DNA of 64,000 nt from Anaerorhabdus sp964386325 (GCA_964386325.1 CAYLQY010000006.1:62001-126000), one strand, 5' to 3'; positions 33,967 through 42,823 are shown, numbered from the stretch's first letter. Notes: generated by a model not told the origin, from the letters alone. A program made the numbers and translations.

Positions 33967-34296
33967 ACAATAATTTTGTTTTTATTTTTAAAATAACTAT
34001 TTATAAAGAGAACAGTATAATAGTTTTATTTTGTTTAATTGCTTTATAAGAAATCGACAATACTGAAGAGCGTTTATCCCATTTACACGGCGATGACGCT
34101 TTTTTTGATTTAATGTCATTATTTTAAAATAGTGAATCTTTTAGTTTAAAGGAAATAGTACAATACGTTAGCTGTTAGAAAGTTGAGTCATCGCAAGAAA
34201 TGTAAAGAAATCAAAGAATTATCCAAAATGAGTCCATAGATTGTTTAGTAGGAATAGATAGAATTAGAGTATAGAAACGAGGAGGTGATGAATTCA
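33967..34296. other. Intergenic region with outer terminator-like hairpin
   Basis: Contains the hairpin at 34069-34106 described separately and the leader of the ccdA operon. No other gene seen. Confidence 0.5.
34069..34106 (+). terminator. Terminator resembling the one after tRNA-Lys
   Basis: AGCGT and ACGCT arms around a long loop containing CCCATT, then seven T. Arms, loop and tail match the 25597-25637 hairpin in order. Confidence 0.6.
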
Positions 34297-34998
34297 ATGA
34301 ATGAGACTTTATATATTAGTACAGTGTTTGTAGGAGGGTTATTATCATTTATGTCGCCCTGTATACTACCTTTACTTCCTGTGTATTTTTCTATGTTTGC
34401 AACAGAAGCAACAGAGGGACATGGTAGTGAAGATAAATCAAGGCGATTAAGAATAATTCTAAAGACATTAACATTTGTATTGGGAGTATCTACAACATTT
34501 ATTATTCTAGGATTTGGTGCAGGTCAGTTTAGTGTTTTGATTAATAATCGTTATTTCTTAACGGTAATGGGAATCATTGTTATCGTATTAGGTATTCATC
34601 AAACGGGATTAATTAATATCAAAATGCTTAATTTTGAAAAAAGAATACAGATGAAGAAAAAGGTGAATAGTAACTATATTAGTATTTATTTGCTTGGATT
34701 AACATTTAGTTTTGGCTGGACTCCCTGCATTGGCCCAATATTAACTGGTGTATTAAGCCTAGCTGCAAGTGGTAATAATGCAGTTTGGGGAGCCATTTTA
34801 ATGGCTGTTTATTCATTAGGCTTTGCGGTACCATTCATCATAATCAGTTTCTTTGCAGACATTCTCTTATCAAAAATGAAGAAGTTAAATAAGCACCTTC
34901 ATCTAATAAAAGTAATAGGTGGAGTGATTATCATTTTAATGGGAATCTTATTGATGAGTGATGGTTTAAATTTGATTACAGCGTTATTTGAAAGATAA
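34297..34998 (+). CDS. ccdA: CcdA-type thiol-disulfide transmembrane reductase
   Basis: 233 residues, six membrane helices. Two conserved cysteines in S-P-C-I-L-P and T-P-C-I-G-P carry electrons from cytoplasmic thioredoxin across the membrane. ATG 34297 is chosen: it lies 7 bases after the full AGGAGGTGAT ribosome binding site, which covers the earlier GTG and ATG at 34285-34288. First gene of ccdA-trx lipoprotein-msrAB. This three-gene plan is known as an extracytoplasmic repair pathway in streptococci. Confidence 0.92.
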   Translation: MNETLYISTVFVGGLLSFMSPCILPLLPVYFSMFATEATEGHGSEDKSRRLRIILKTLTFVLGVSTTFIILGFGAGQFSVLINNRYFLTVMGIIVIVLGIHQTGLINIKMLNFEKRIQMKKKVNSNYISIYLLGLTFSFGWTPCIGPILTGVLSLAASGNNAVWGAILMAVYSLGFAVPFIIISFFADILLSKMKKLNKHLHLIKVIGGVIIILMGILLMSDGLNLITALFER

Positions 34999-35012
34999 GG
35001 AAGGTAAAAACT

Positions 35013-35615
35013 ATGAAAAAAGGAATTAAATTAATTATAAGTGTATTAGGATTGTCTTTACTATTAGTTGCATGTTCATCGGCTCCTAAAACAGACAAAA
35101 TGGATAAAAAGGAAGATAAGATGATGGAAACAACAGCACCAACTATGGATGTTAATAAAGATAAAATGGAAAAAGAGGAAAGCAAAATGATGGATGATAA
35201 AATGATGTCACTGTTCAAGTATACTGATTTTGATGGAAATATGGTTTCTTCAGAAGATTATGCAGGAAAGAAAGTTTACATTAAATACTGGGCTTCTTGG
35301 TGTCCAATTTGTCTTGGTGGTTTAGAAGATATTGATAAATTATCAACTGAAGACAATGACTTTGTTGTATTGACTGTTGTTACACCTGATTATAAAGGTG
35401 AAAAATCAATTGAAGATTTCAAGGAATGGTTTAATGGATTAGAATACAAAAACATAAAAGTATTGTTTGATCAAAATGGCGAGATTGCAAAAGAATTAGG
35501 AGTTAAAGGGTTTCCTACATCTGCGTATGTAAGCAGTGATGGTTCGTTGGTCAAAGTATCACCAGGGCATTTTGATAACGCAACAATCATTGAATCATTT
35601 ACTTCAATAAAGTAA
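35013..35615 (+). CDS. TlpA/ResA-like thioredoxin lipoprotein with Met-rich linker
   Basis: 200 residues. Signal peptide with lipobox L-V-A-C (Cys21). Residues 27-65 are a linker of K, D, E and nine methionines. The thioredoxin fold follows, with W-C-P-I-C (Cys97, Cys100) and the cis-proline loop G-F-P-T-S. It should take electrons from CcdA and pass them to MsrAB on the outer face of the membrane. The gene starts 14 bases after ccdA and ends 16 bases before msrAB. The Met-rich linker is unusual for the family. Confidence 0.9.
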   Translation: MKKGIKLIISVLGLSLLLVACSSAPKTDKMDKKEDKMMETTAPTMDVNKDKMEKEESKMMDDKMMSLFKYTDFDGNMVSSEDYAGKKVYIKYWASWCPICLGGLEDIDKLSTEDNDFVVLTVVTPDYKGEKSIEDFKEWFNGLEYKNIKVLFDQNGEIAKELGVKGFPTSAYVSSDGSLVKVSPGHFDNATIIESFTSIK

Positions 35616-35631
35616 GCGTAGGAGAAAGAAG

Positions 35632-36705
35632 ATGGTGAGAAAAATGTTATCGGTATTAGGCGTAGCATTATTTGTAACGGCATGTGCAACAACTGCCAAG
35701 ATTGAACCAGATCAAACAAATCAAACAATCGCAGTAAATAAATTTGCAACAGAAAACACAAATGAAATATATTTGGCAGGTGGATGTTTCTGGGGTGTTG
35801 AAGAATATATGGATCGCATTAAAGGAGTAGTTGATGCAACATCAGGCTACGCAAATGGAAACACAGTTAATCCTACTTATGAAGATGTAAGTTATCGTAA
35901 AGTGGGTCATGCAGAAACAGTTCGAGTTACCTATGATCCATCCATTATTTCATTAGAAGGAATATTAAATAAATACTTTTTAGTCATTGATCCAACAAGT
36001 GTAAATAAACAAGGCAATGATGTTGGATCACAATATCGCACAGGTATATATTTCGTAAATGAAAAAGATGAAGAAATTATTGATCGTGTTATTAGTGAAC
36101 AACAAAAAAAATATACAAAAGATATTGTAGTAGAAGTTGAGAAACTAAATAATTTCTATCAAGCTGAAGACTATCATCAAGACTATTTGAAGAATAATCC
36201 AAATGGATATTGTCATATTGATTTAAATGCATCAGGAACATTACAAGATCTAATTAAAAAAGAAGATTATCCAATTCCTAGTGATGAAGTTTTACGCAAA
36301 CAACTTACTGCAGAACAATATGCAGTGACACAGGAAAATAAAACAGAGGCAGCTTTTTCGAATCAATACTTTGATAATAAAGAAAAAGGTATCTACGTAG
36401 ATGTAGTAACTGGTGAACCATTATTTACATCAATAGATAAATATGACTCAGGATGTGGATGGCCAAGTTTCGTGAAACCTATTATTCCAGAGGTTGTTAC
36501 TGAACATGTTGATTCTAGTTATAATATGACACGTACAGAAGTTAGAAGCCGTGCAGGGGATACTCATTTAGGTCATGTATTTAATGATGGACCAAAAGAT
36601 AGAGGAGGTCTAAGATATTGTATAAATAGTGCATCAATACGTTTTATCAATTATAATGAATTAGACAAAGAAGGATATGGATTCTTAATATATCTCTTCG
36701 AGTAA
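35632..36705 (+). CDS. msrAB: Bifunctional methionine sulfoxide reductase MsrA-MsrB lipoprotein
   Basis: 357 residues. Signal peptide with lipobox V-T-A-C (Cys18). The MsrA domain (about 44-195) has G-C-F-W-G with catalytic Cys52. The MsrB domain (about 220-350) has C-G-W-P-S-F and the catalytic cysteine in L-R-Y-C-I-N-S-A-S-I-R-F. No CxxC zinc pairs are seen in MsrB, as in the metal-free class. It reduces both S- and R-methionine sulfoxide in exported proteins. Reducing power comes from the two upstream genes. A hairpin without T run follows. Confidence 0.95.
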   Translation: MVRKMLSVLGVALFVTACATTAKIEPDQTNQTIAVNKFATENTNEIYLAGGCFWGVEEYMDRIKGVVDATSGYANGNTVNPTYEDVSYRKVGHAETVRVTYDPSIISLEGILNKYFLVIDPTSVNKQGNDVGSQYRTGIYFVNEKDEEIIDRVISEQQKKYTKDIVVEVEKLNNFYQAEDYHQDYLKNNPNGYCHIDLNASGTLQDLIKKEDYPIPSDEVLRKQLTAEQYAVTQENKTEAAFSNQYFDNKEKGIYVDVVTGEPLFTSIDKYDSGCGWPSFVKPIIPEVVTEHVDSSYNMTRTEVRSRAGDTHLGHVFNDGPKDRGGLRYCINSASIRFINYNELDKEGYGFLIYLFE

Positions 36706-36710
36706 TTAGT

Positions 36711-36733
36711 AGACAGGATAGATTATCCTGTCT
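36711..36733 (+). repeat. Hairpin after msrAB
   Basis: Perfect 10-base arms AGACAGGATA and TATCCTGTCT around GAT. No T run follows, so it may be a processing or mRNA-stability element instead of a terminator, leaving the downstream two-component genes partly linked. Confidence 0.55.
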
Positions 36734-36754
36734 ATCTTGGTTTAGGAGGTAAGT

Positions 36755-37507
36755 ATGACAACACTACTGATCGTTGATGATGAGCCTATGATTAGAAAAG
36801 GTATAAAAACACTTATTGATTTTGATGCATTAAAAATTAATGCAGTTTTTGAAGCGGAAAATGGAATTGAAGCTTTAGAGATAGTAAAAAACAATAAGGT
36901 GGATTTAATTTTAGCGGATATCAATATGCCTAAAATGAATGGACTAGATTTTGTTGCGAACGTAAAGCAAATATCACCGAATACGCGAATTGCGATGATT
37001 ACGGGATATGATAGTCTTGATTATGCAATAACAGCGTTAAAATTAGGTGTTGATGATTATGTCTTAAAGCCAGTTTCTAAAGTTGATATCATCGCAATCT
37101 TAAACAAACTGATGGATAAACTTGAAACATCAAATCAAGAAAGAGAAGCACTTACAATTGCGAAAGAAATTAATTATGATAATCAAAATGATTCTGATAT
37201 GAAACAAATTCTAAGTGAGTATATAAATAAACATTTAGCAGATACAGCATTTTCGTTGCAAGCGTTAGCTGAAGAAACCGGATATAATACTTCCTACTTG
37301 AGCCAACTTTTCAAGAAGATATTTGGTGTTAACTTTAGAGATCATCTGTTACATCTTCGATTAGAAAAATGCAAAATACTATTGCTTACAACGAATCTCA
37401 AGATTTATGAAATTGCACAACAAATTGGAATAGAAGATTCAAATTATTTAAGTGCTTGTTTTAAAAGAATTTATGGAATCTCAATTAGCGAATTTAAAGA
37501 TAAATAA
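36755..37507 (+). CDS. YesN-type response regulator, AraC output
   Basis: 250 residues. Receiver domain (1-120) with the D-D-E acid pocket, phosphoacceptor Asp55 (L-A-D-I-N-M-P) and K-P near residue 105. A linker leads to two helix-turn-helix motifs of the AraC type (about 150-250). GGAGGTAAGT precedes the ATG, 49 bases after msrAB. Pairs with the histidine kinase that starts 14 bases downstream. Its proximity to msrAB suggests it controls the redox operon or is controlled with it (inference). Confidence 0.9.
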   Translation: MTTLLIVDDEPMIRKGIKTLIDFDALKINAVFEAENGIEALEIVKNNKVDLILADINMPKMNGLDFVANVKQISPNTRIAMITGYDSLDYAITALKLGVDDYVLKPVSKVDIIAILNKLMDKLETSNQEREALTIAKEINYDNQNDSDMKQILSEYINKHLADTAFSLQALAEETGYNTSYLSQLFKKIFGVNFRDHLLHLRLEKCKILLLTTNLKIYEIAQQIGIEDSNYLSACFKRIYGISISEFKDK

Positions 37508-37521
37508 GAAGGAAAATAGAA

Positions 37522-39255
37522 GTGAAAACGACAAAACGAAAACATCAAATAAGAAGTATAAATAAACAAATATCTATTTTATACATGTCGATTAGTTTAG
37601 GTATAATAGTTATTTTTAGTGTAGTCATTTTTTATAATGTTTCTAATATTTTCGTTAATGATGCAGTTACTCAAATAAAAACAAATTTAAATCAAAGTAG
37701 TGATTATTTATCTTTATATATTGAAAAAATAAAAGTAATATCTAATTTAATGGTGGATAACCCAGACTTGATAGCGTACCTCAGTCAAAATGAAATTCAG
37801 TACGAAACAAATATAAGAAATGAAATTACTACTGTTTTGGAAACAGATCCATATCTTCAAACAATTGTGGTAGTAGCTAATGATGGACGAGTTATTTCAA
37901 ATGAAGAAAAACTAGAAATGCAAGTATCTGATAACATGATGGAAGAAGAATGGTATCAACGTGCTATTAGTGATAACATGCCGTTTCTAACAGGAGCACG
38001 GATGCAAAAACTTTCCATGGATAATGATAAGTGGGTAATTTCATTAAGCCGTGAGATTACTGATAATCAAGGAAATAATCTAGGGGTACTATTAATTGAT
38101 ATTAATTATGAGTTCATTACAGACTATATTAGTGCATTGAATTTGGATAAAGATGGATTTGTATTTATCACGGATAGTAATCAAAATCTTGTTTATCATA
38201 ATGATTTATCATATTTTATTGAGTCGGAAAAACAAGCTGAATTACAGCGGTTCATGAATAATACCAATAATCAAGATATGCTAACTTATCAAGTTTCAAT
38301 TGATAATAGTAATTGGACAATGATTGGTGTTTCTTACTTGAATAGTTTGGATCAGCTACGTAGACAATTATTAGAACTCATTGCAATTACGGGACTACTT
38401 ATATTGGCGGGTGTTACTTTACTTGGACGATTACTTGTGAAACGAATTTCAAATCCGTTACAAGAATTAACAATAGCGATGAAGGATGCAGAACAATTTA
38501 TTCCGGTTAAAATAGATCCAGAAAGCTCTGATGAAGTTAAAAGTGTTGTGGAAAGTTACAATGATATGCTGATTAGAATTAAGGATTTATTAGAAAAACT
38601 TTCAATTAGTGAAAATGAAAGAAAAGAATTAGAAATTAAAGTTCTTATGGGACAAATTAATCCGCATTTTTTATACAATACATTAGATACGATTATTTGG
38701 ATGTCTGAATTTAAAGAGAATGAACAAGTAATTGAACTTACAAAGTCTCTTGCGAAATTCTTTAGACTAAGTTTATCTAAAGGTAGCAATCTTATTCCCT
38801 TAGGTCAAGAAATTGAACACATTAAACAATATTTGTTTATTCAAAAACAACGCTATGGTGATAAAATCGCATATACAATTGATATTGATGAAAATCTTTT
38901 AAATTATTTAGTTCCGAGAATTATTCTACAACCCATTGTTGAAAATAGTATTTATCACGGTATCAAAAACTTAGATGGATTAGGAGAAATACTTATTCAT
39001 GCACATATTGAAAATAACCAGTTACGGATTGTTGTGAAAGATAATGGTGTAGGGTATGATCCACAAAAAATCAAGGAAATGAAAAATACAGAGTTGAGTG
39101 GTATAGGAATTGATAATGTTGTTCAGCGTATTAAACTTTATTGTGGTGATAACTATGGGTTAACAATTGATTCGATTGAAAATGTTGGGACAACGGTTAC
39201 TCTTTTATTGGCTCTTAATTTAGAAGAGGAAAATAGTGATCAAGACATGAAGTGA
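37522..39255 (+). CDS. YesM-type sensor histidine kinase
   Basis: 577 residues, GTG start after GAAGGAAAATAGAA. Helix at about 20-40, a dCache-like extracellular domain (45-285), second helix (about 288-310), HAMP (310-365), then the His_kinase domain with I-N-P-H-F-L-Y-N-T-L-D (the phospho-histidine) and an ATPase domain (D-N-G-V-G-Y, G-I-G-I-D-N). This class usually senses sugars or peptides outside the cell; here the redox neighbours suggest an alternative. Partner of the upstream response regulator. Confidence 0.92.
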   Translation: MKTTKRKHQIRSINKQISILYMSISLGIIVIFSVVIFYNVSNIFVNDAVTQIKTNLNQSSDYLSLYIEKIKVISNLMVDNPDLIAYLSQNEIQYETNIRNEITTVLETDPYLQTIVVVANDGRVISNEEKLEMQVSDNMMEEEWYQRAISDNMPFLTGARMQKLSMDNDKWVISLSREITDNQGNNLGVLLIDINYEFITDYISALNLDKDGFVFITDSNQNLVYHNDLSYFIESEKQAELQRFMNNTNNQDMLTYQVSIDNSNWTMIGVSYLNSLDQLRRQLLELIAITGLLILAGVTLLGRLLVKRISNPLQELTIAMKDAEQFIPVKIDPESSDEVKSVVESYNDMLIRIKDLLEKLSISENERKELEIKVLMGQINPHFLYNTLDTIIWMSEFKENEQVIELTKSLAKFFRLSLSKGSNLIPLGQEIEHIKQYLFIQKQRYGDKIAYTIDIDENLLNYLVPRIILQPIVENSIYHGIKNLDGLGEILIHAHIENNQLRIVVKDNGVGYDPQKIKEMKNTELSGIGIDNVVQRIKLYCGDNYGLTIDSIENVGTTVTLLLALNLEEENSDQDMK

Positions 39256-39276
39256 TTGTATTATGAAATAAGTTAT

Positions 39277-39305
39277 TTGTAATGGAGAGGGAAGTAGAAT
39301 ATAAT
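39277..39305 (+). promoter_or_regulatory. brnQ promoter
   Basis: TTGTAA (39277-39282), 17-base spacer, TATAAT (39300-39305). The 48-base leader has no T-box. Confidence 0.68.
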
Positions 39306-39353
39306 AGTGAAAACTTATCTATAGTAATACCATAAATAAGTAGGGGGTAAAGT

Positions 39354-40700
39354 ATGAATCGAAAGTTAAAAGGGAGAGAGTACTTTTATATTAGTTCAAT
39401 GCTATTTGGCTTATTCTTTGGAGCGGGTAATTTGATTTTTCCAGTCCATATGGGTCAAGAAGCAGGAAGTAATATTTTTCTTGCGAATATTGGTTTTTTA
39501 ATAACTGGTGTTGGTTTACCATTCTTAGGAATTATTGCGATGGGTATATCAAAAAGTGAAGGTTTGTTTGATATGGCGAGTCGTGTGAGTAAAAAGTATG
39601 CGTATGTTTTTACAATACTTTTGTATTTAGTTATTGGACCTTTCTTTGCTTTACCACGTCTAGCAACAACTTCTTTTGAAATTGGAATAGCACCATTTCT
39701 AAAGGAATCTAACATAGGTATAGTATTAGCGATATTTAGTATTGTGTTTTTTGCAGTTGCATGTTTTTATGCAAGAAAATCTTCTAAATTATTAATTTAT
39801 GTGGGTAAAGTATTAAATCCATTGTTCTTAGTTTTGTTACTTATACTTTTTGTAATTGCCTTTATGAATCCAATGGGAACAATTAGTGAAATGACAGTTC
39901 AAAGTACTTACCAATCACAACCATTCTTCACTGGTTTTATACAGGGATATAATACATTAGATGCTTTAGCGAGTTTAGCTTTTGGAATTATCGTTATTGG
40001 TACTTTAAGAAATAAAGGTGTTAATGAACCTAAGAACATTGCAATCGATACAGTTAAATCAGGAATTCTTACTGTAATCTTAATGGGATTGATTTATAGC
40101 TTGTTGGCGTATATGGGGGCTATGAGTGTTGGGAAACTTACAGTAAGCGCAAATGGTGGTATTGCTTTAGCACAAATTACACATTACTACTTAGGTAGCT
40201 TTGGAAGTATTGTCGTTGCAGCAATCGTTATTGTTGCTTGTTTAAAGACGGCAATTGGATTAATATCTTCATTCTCTGAAACATTTGTAGGATTGTTTCC
40301 TAAAGGTAAGTATTTGGTATTTGCGATAACCGTAAGTGCTATGGCGTGTTTATTTGCTAATGCTGGGCTAACAAAGATTATTGAATTTTCAATACCAGTG
40401 CTCATGTTCTTATACCCTCTTGCGATGACCTTAATTTTATTATCGTTATTTGGATCGTTCTTTAACCATAATAGAATTGTCTATCAAATGACAACTGGCT
40501 TTACATTAATTGCTGCAATTTTTGATGGACTAAATGCTTGTCCACCATTCATTCGTAATAATTCGATTGTTCAAAGTATAATTTCAGTTGGAAGTAATTT
40601 ACCATTCTTTGAAATTGGAATGGGGTGGGTTGTTCCAGCTTGTCTTGGATTTATTGTGGGTATAATAATGATGACAGTTAAAAAAAATAAACTATCCTAA
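39354..40700 (+). CDS. brnQ: Branched-chain amino acid transporter BrnQ (LIVCS family)
   Basis: 448 residues, about 12 membrane helices. L-F-G-L-F-F-G-A-G-N-L-I-F-P at residues 17-30 is the family signature (normally MxFGAGNLIFPP), followed by A-L-P-R-L-A-T-T-S-F-E-I. Na+/H+-coupled uptake of leucine, isoleucine and valine. Own promoter; the mRNA ends in a long hairpin shared with the convergent gene at 40735. Confidence 0.93.
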   Translation: MNRKLKGREYFYISSMLFGLFFGAGNLIFPVHMGQEAGSNIFLANIGFLITGVGLPFLGIIAMGISKSEGLFDMASRVSKKYAYVFTILLYLVIGPFFALPRLATTSFEIGIAPFLKESNIGIVLAIFSIVFFAVACFYARKSSKLLIYVGKVLNPLFLVLLLILFVIAFMNPMGTISEMTVQSTYQSQPFFTGFIQGYNTLDALASLAFGIIVIGTLRNKGVNEPKNIAIDTVKSGILTVILMGLIYSLLAYMGAMSVGKLTVSANGGIALAQITHYYLGSFGSIVVAAIVIVACLKTAIGLISSFSETFVGLFPKGKYLVFAITVSAMACLFANAGLTKIIEFSIPVLMFLYPLAMTLILLSLFGSFFNHNRIVYQMTTGFTLIAAIFDGLNACPPFIRNNSIVQSIISVGSNLPFFEIGMGWVVPACLGFIVGIIMMTVKKNKLS

Positions 40701-40720
40701 AATATATTTTGCGATAGTTT
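40689..40720. terminator. Hairpin between convergent brnQ and 40735 genes
   Basis: AAACTATC and GATAGTTT outer arms with TAAAATA and TATTTTG inside and one C-C mismatch. No clear T run; termination role is likely but not certain. Confidence 0.5.
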
Positions 40721-40734
40721 ATATAGTTAATAAT

Positions 40735-41385
40735 TTAGTTTTCTTTTTTGCATATCATATATATTCCAATTGCCATGAAGAGAATACTACATGCAATACC
40801 AAACAAAGAACTGCTAATAATTGCATTTTCAATTGTTCCATTTAACTCAATCAATGCACATTGAACAATTACAATAGTCACCATAGCATCTATAAATGAG
40901 AATACTTTTAAAGTAGATATAGTTGGATTTCTAAGTCTTCTAGAAACAAACATTCCATGGATTGAAGTATATATTTTAAAGAAAGCAAGTCCAGCTACAC
41001 CATATACTAGATAATAAGGATAAGTGGTGTGAGAACCAGAAGTATACATCCGTAGACAAACAAAGAGATAAGCAATTCCAGTGAGACAAACAAATATGCC
41101 ACTCCTTTGAAAAATCAAAAACTGCTTATGAATGTTGACTTCATTAGTAAGCGAACTGCTTTGTAATAGTTTATATTTAAATAGGACCTGTCCTTTAGCA
41201 ATACATAAAATTAGAGAATAGACAGCTGTTATAATAAACCAATTTGAATTAATAACTAATCCGAAAAACAGTTTACCCATACTAATAATAATGTTGATAA
41301 CAAAGGATCCTGCTGAAGAAAGAACTGTTCGATCATGATAACTTGTAAAATATCTTTCTTTATAGTGAATAATCGAATCTATCAT
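40735..41385 (-). CDS. Six-helix membrane protein of unknown function
   Basis: 216 residues from the ATG at 41383-41385, with TGGAGGTGAAA before it; an in-frame TTG at 41397 covers that site and is rejected. Helices at about 26-45, 50-67, 95-110, 128-146, 162-180 and 190-212. S-Y-H-D-R-T-V-L-S-S-A-G-S-F is the conserved-looking N-terminal block. I do not recognise the family. Last gene of a minus-strand set downstream of an OmpR-type system. Confidence 0.6.
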   Translation of the reverse strand: MIDSIIHYKERYFTSYHDRTVLSSAGSFVINIIISMGKLFFGLVINSNWFIITAVYSLILCIAKGQVLFKYKLLQSSSLTNEVNIHKQFLIFQRSGIFVCLTGIAYLFVCLRMYTSGSHTTYPYYLVYGVAGLAFFKIYTSIHGMFVSRRLRNPTISTLKVFSFIDAMVTIVIVQCALIELNGTIENAIISSSLFGIACSILFMAIGIYMICKKEN

Positions 41386-41406
41386 TTTCACCTCCAAATA
41401 TAAGTG

Positions 41407-41499
41407 CTATAATCTTTTCTTGTTATTTGCGACTATAGTTAATCCACTTAAAATAATAATCGCTGTTGTAATTAAGCCAATCGCTATTATATGTTTCAT
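41407..41499 (-). CDS. 30-residue single-helix membrane microprotein
   Basis: A 31-codon frame on the minus strand: M-K-H-I, a hydrophobic helix (I-A-I-G-L-I-T-T-A-I-I-I-L-S-G-L-T-I-V-A) and N-N-K-K-R-L. Positive residues at both ends suit a membrane peptide. The ribosome binding site is weak (AGAAGA about 12 bases upstream). It fits the space between two genes of the same strand and probably the same operon. Below the length limit of usual gene callers. Confidence 0.45.
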   Translation of the reverse strand: MKHIIAIGLITTAIIILSGLTIVANNKKRL

Positions 41500-41513
41500 T
41501 AAACTATGGTCTT

Positions 41514-42035
41514 CTATGAGAGTAATTCGTTTGCTTTTTCACAAACTTCATAAATTTCATCATACTTTTTATCAATAAGTGGATTAATCATATTTGTTTT
41601 TTTTCTTTTTAAAGATGAATAACAAAAGTAGGGCAGTATCCAACAAATAAATCCAGGAATCGCTGCAATTATAGATAATACTACGTTTGGTATTGCTGCG
41701 GTAATCGCAAACACAGAAATAGCCATAAATGCACACCCTATTATTCCAATTGTGAATGCAATAATTACAGGCATGGTAGTTTTTGATTTTTCTAATTCAG
41801 TTATTTCTTCTAAACATGCTTCAAATTGACGACTAAGACGTATTAATTCTGCCTTGTTTCTAATTTTTCGATCACGTTTAAGCTTAATGGCTACTTCACC
41901 TTTTAAAGAATTAGGTGTAGTAGATTCTAGAATCCATCCAAAATTACGATAACCATCAACATAGATAGTCTCCATTTCAGAGTCAGTAATTATACTTTTA
42001 TATTCATAACCAACAAATGTATTTTCTTCATTCAT
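41514..42035 (-). CDS. Two-helix envelope protein, uncharacterised
   Basis: 173 residues from the ATG at 42033-42035, preceded by AAAGGAGAAG; the longer frame upstream overlaps the previous gene and is rejected. Cytoplasmic N-terminal domain (M-N-E-E-N-T-F-V-G-Y-E-Y-K), basic stretch, two adjacent membrane helices (about 88-110 and 115-137), C-terminal Y-D-E-I-Y-E-V-C-E-K-A-N-E-L-L. This protein type recurs with KIE-repeat proteins in gut Firmicutes as far as I recall; function unknown. Overlaps the next gene upstream by 8 bases. Confidence 0.7.
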   Translation of the reverse strand: MNEENTFVGYEYKSIITDSEMETIYVDGYRNFGWILESTTPNSLKGEVAIKLKRDRKIRNKAELIRLSRQFEACLEEITELEKSKTTMPVIIAFTIGIIGCAFMAISVFAITAAIPNVVLSIIAAIPGFICWILPYFCYSSLKRKKTNMINPLIDKKYDEIYEVCEKANELLS

Positions 42036-42255
42036 TTTTAGACTTCTCCTTTTTTTCGTTTTTAATTCTTTCTTTTGCTTCATTGATAGTTTCATTTTCG
42101 TGAGTTAAATATTTTTCTACAAATCTATCTTCAATTTTTTGATATTGACCAACAACTTCATTTTCAATTTTCTTGTAGCTACCCACAACAGTGTCTTCGA
42201 TTTTCTTATGCGTTGACATGATTGATTTTTCTAGTTCATTCATTTTTCTATTCAT
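42028..42255 (-). CDS. Small amphipathic repeat protein (KIE repeats)
   Basis: 75 residues with three copies of an 11-residue unit, roughly [KQ]-K-I-E-[DN]-x-[VF]-V-[GE]-x-Y (about residues 17-49), then E-T-I-N-E-A-K-E-R-I-K-N. The period implies a long amphipathic helix able to lie on the membrane. Common small gene in gut Firmicutes with no assigned function (from memory). ATGAATAG overlaps the previous stop; AAGGA lies 9 bases upstream. Confidence 0.75.
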   Translation of the reverse strand: MNRKMNELEKSIMSTHKKIEDTVVGSYKKIENEVVGQYQKIEDRFVEKYLTHENETINEAKERIKNEKKEKSKNE

Positions 42256-42625
42256 TTACTTTAATTCCTTTCCAAAGTGGAACTGAAGTAAGTAGAATGA
42301 AAATACCACAAACTCCAATTGCTACTCCAAATATAAGGTTATTCCATATCATTACATTACACATACCAACGCCTAATCCTAAAGTTCCAAGAATACTCAA
42401 CATAATAATTAATATACTTTTACCTGTTATTTTAATTGGTGCTAAATGCTTCATTTTACGCCATACTAAGATTGTGATTAATCCGAATATTAAGCCAATA
42501 GAACCAACTACAATCCCTTGATTAAATGAATTCCATGCGGGTTGTAAAGTCATACACATACCTAACCCAAAAAATATTAAACTTATTGTTGATAAAATCA
42601 TTGCTACAAAATTACTTTTTTTCAT
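42248..42625 (-). CDS. Four-helix small membrane protein
   Basis: 125 residues from the ATG at 42623-42625, with GGAGG 8 bases upstream. Helices at about 5-24, 34-54, 67-86 and 92-112. No motif recognised. First gene of the minus-strand envelope operon; TTAACA direct repeats lie 79 bases upstream. Overlaps the KIE-repeat gene by 8 bases. Confidence 0.68.
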   Translation of the reverse strand: MKKSNFVAMILSTISLIFFGLGMCMTLQPAWNSFNQGIVVGSIGLIFGLITILVWRKMKHLAPIKITGKSILIIMLSILGTLGLGVGMCNVMIWNNLIFGVAIGVCGIFILLTSVPLWKGIKVNE

Positions 42626-42703
42626 TGTCATTTCCTCCATAATTTTTCTTTTCTATGACAATATCTACTTTAAATGAATGATATTTATAAATTACTTATA
42701 AAA

Positions 42704-42720
42704 TGTTTGTAAAATGTTAA
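42704..42720 (-). promoter_or_regulatory. TTAACA-N5-CAAACA direct repeat upstream of the envelope operon
   Basis: Reading the minus strand: TTAACATTTTACAAACA; the surrounding TAAAATGTT unit repeats with an 11-base period. OmpR/PhoP-type response regulators bind such repeats (family knowledge). Same motif as at 44600-44616. Confidence 0.6.
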
Positions 42721-42784
42721 TTTTAAAAAATAGATACAAACAAGTCATTCACATTATGGATAAGTATGCATTGCGAGGATTTTG

Positions 42785-42823
42785 AAAAAAAACAACTACT
42801 TTTATTTAGTTAAAGAAGTTGTT
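42785..42823 (-). terminator. Terminator of the OmpR-type two-component operon
   Basis: AACAACT and AGTTGTT arms; on the minus strand the stem is followed by a run of T. It begins one base after the kinase stop. Confidence 0.8.

Noticed and set aside
39256..39353. T-box or other amino-acid riboswitch before brnQ
   Set aside because: The leader is about 48 bases and has no T-box sequence or terminator.
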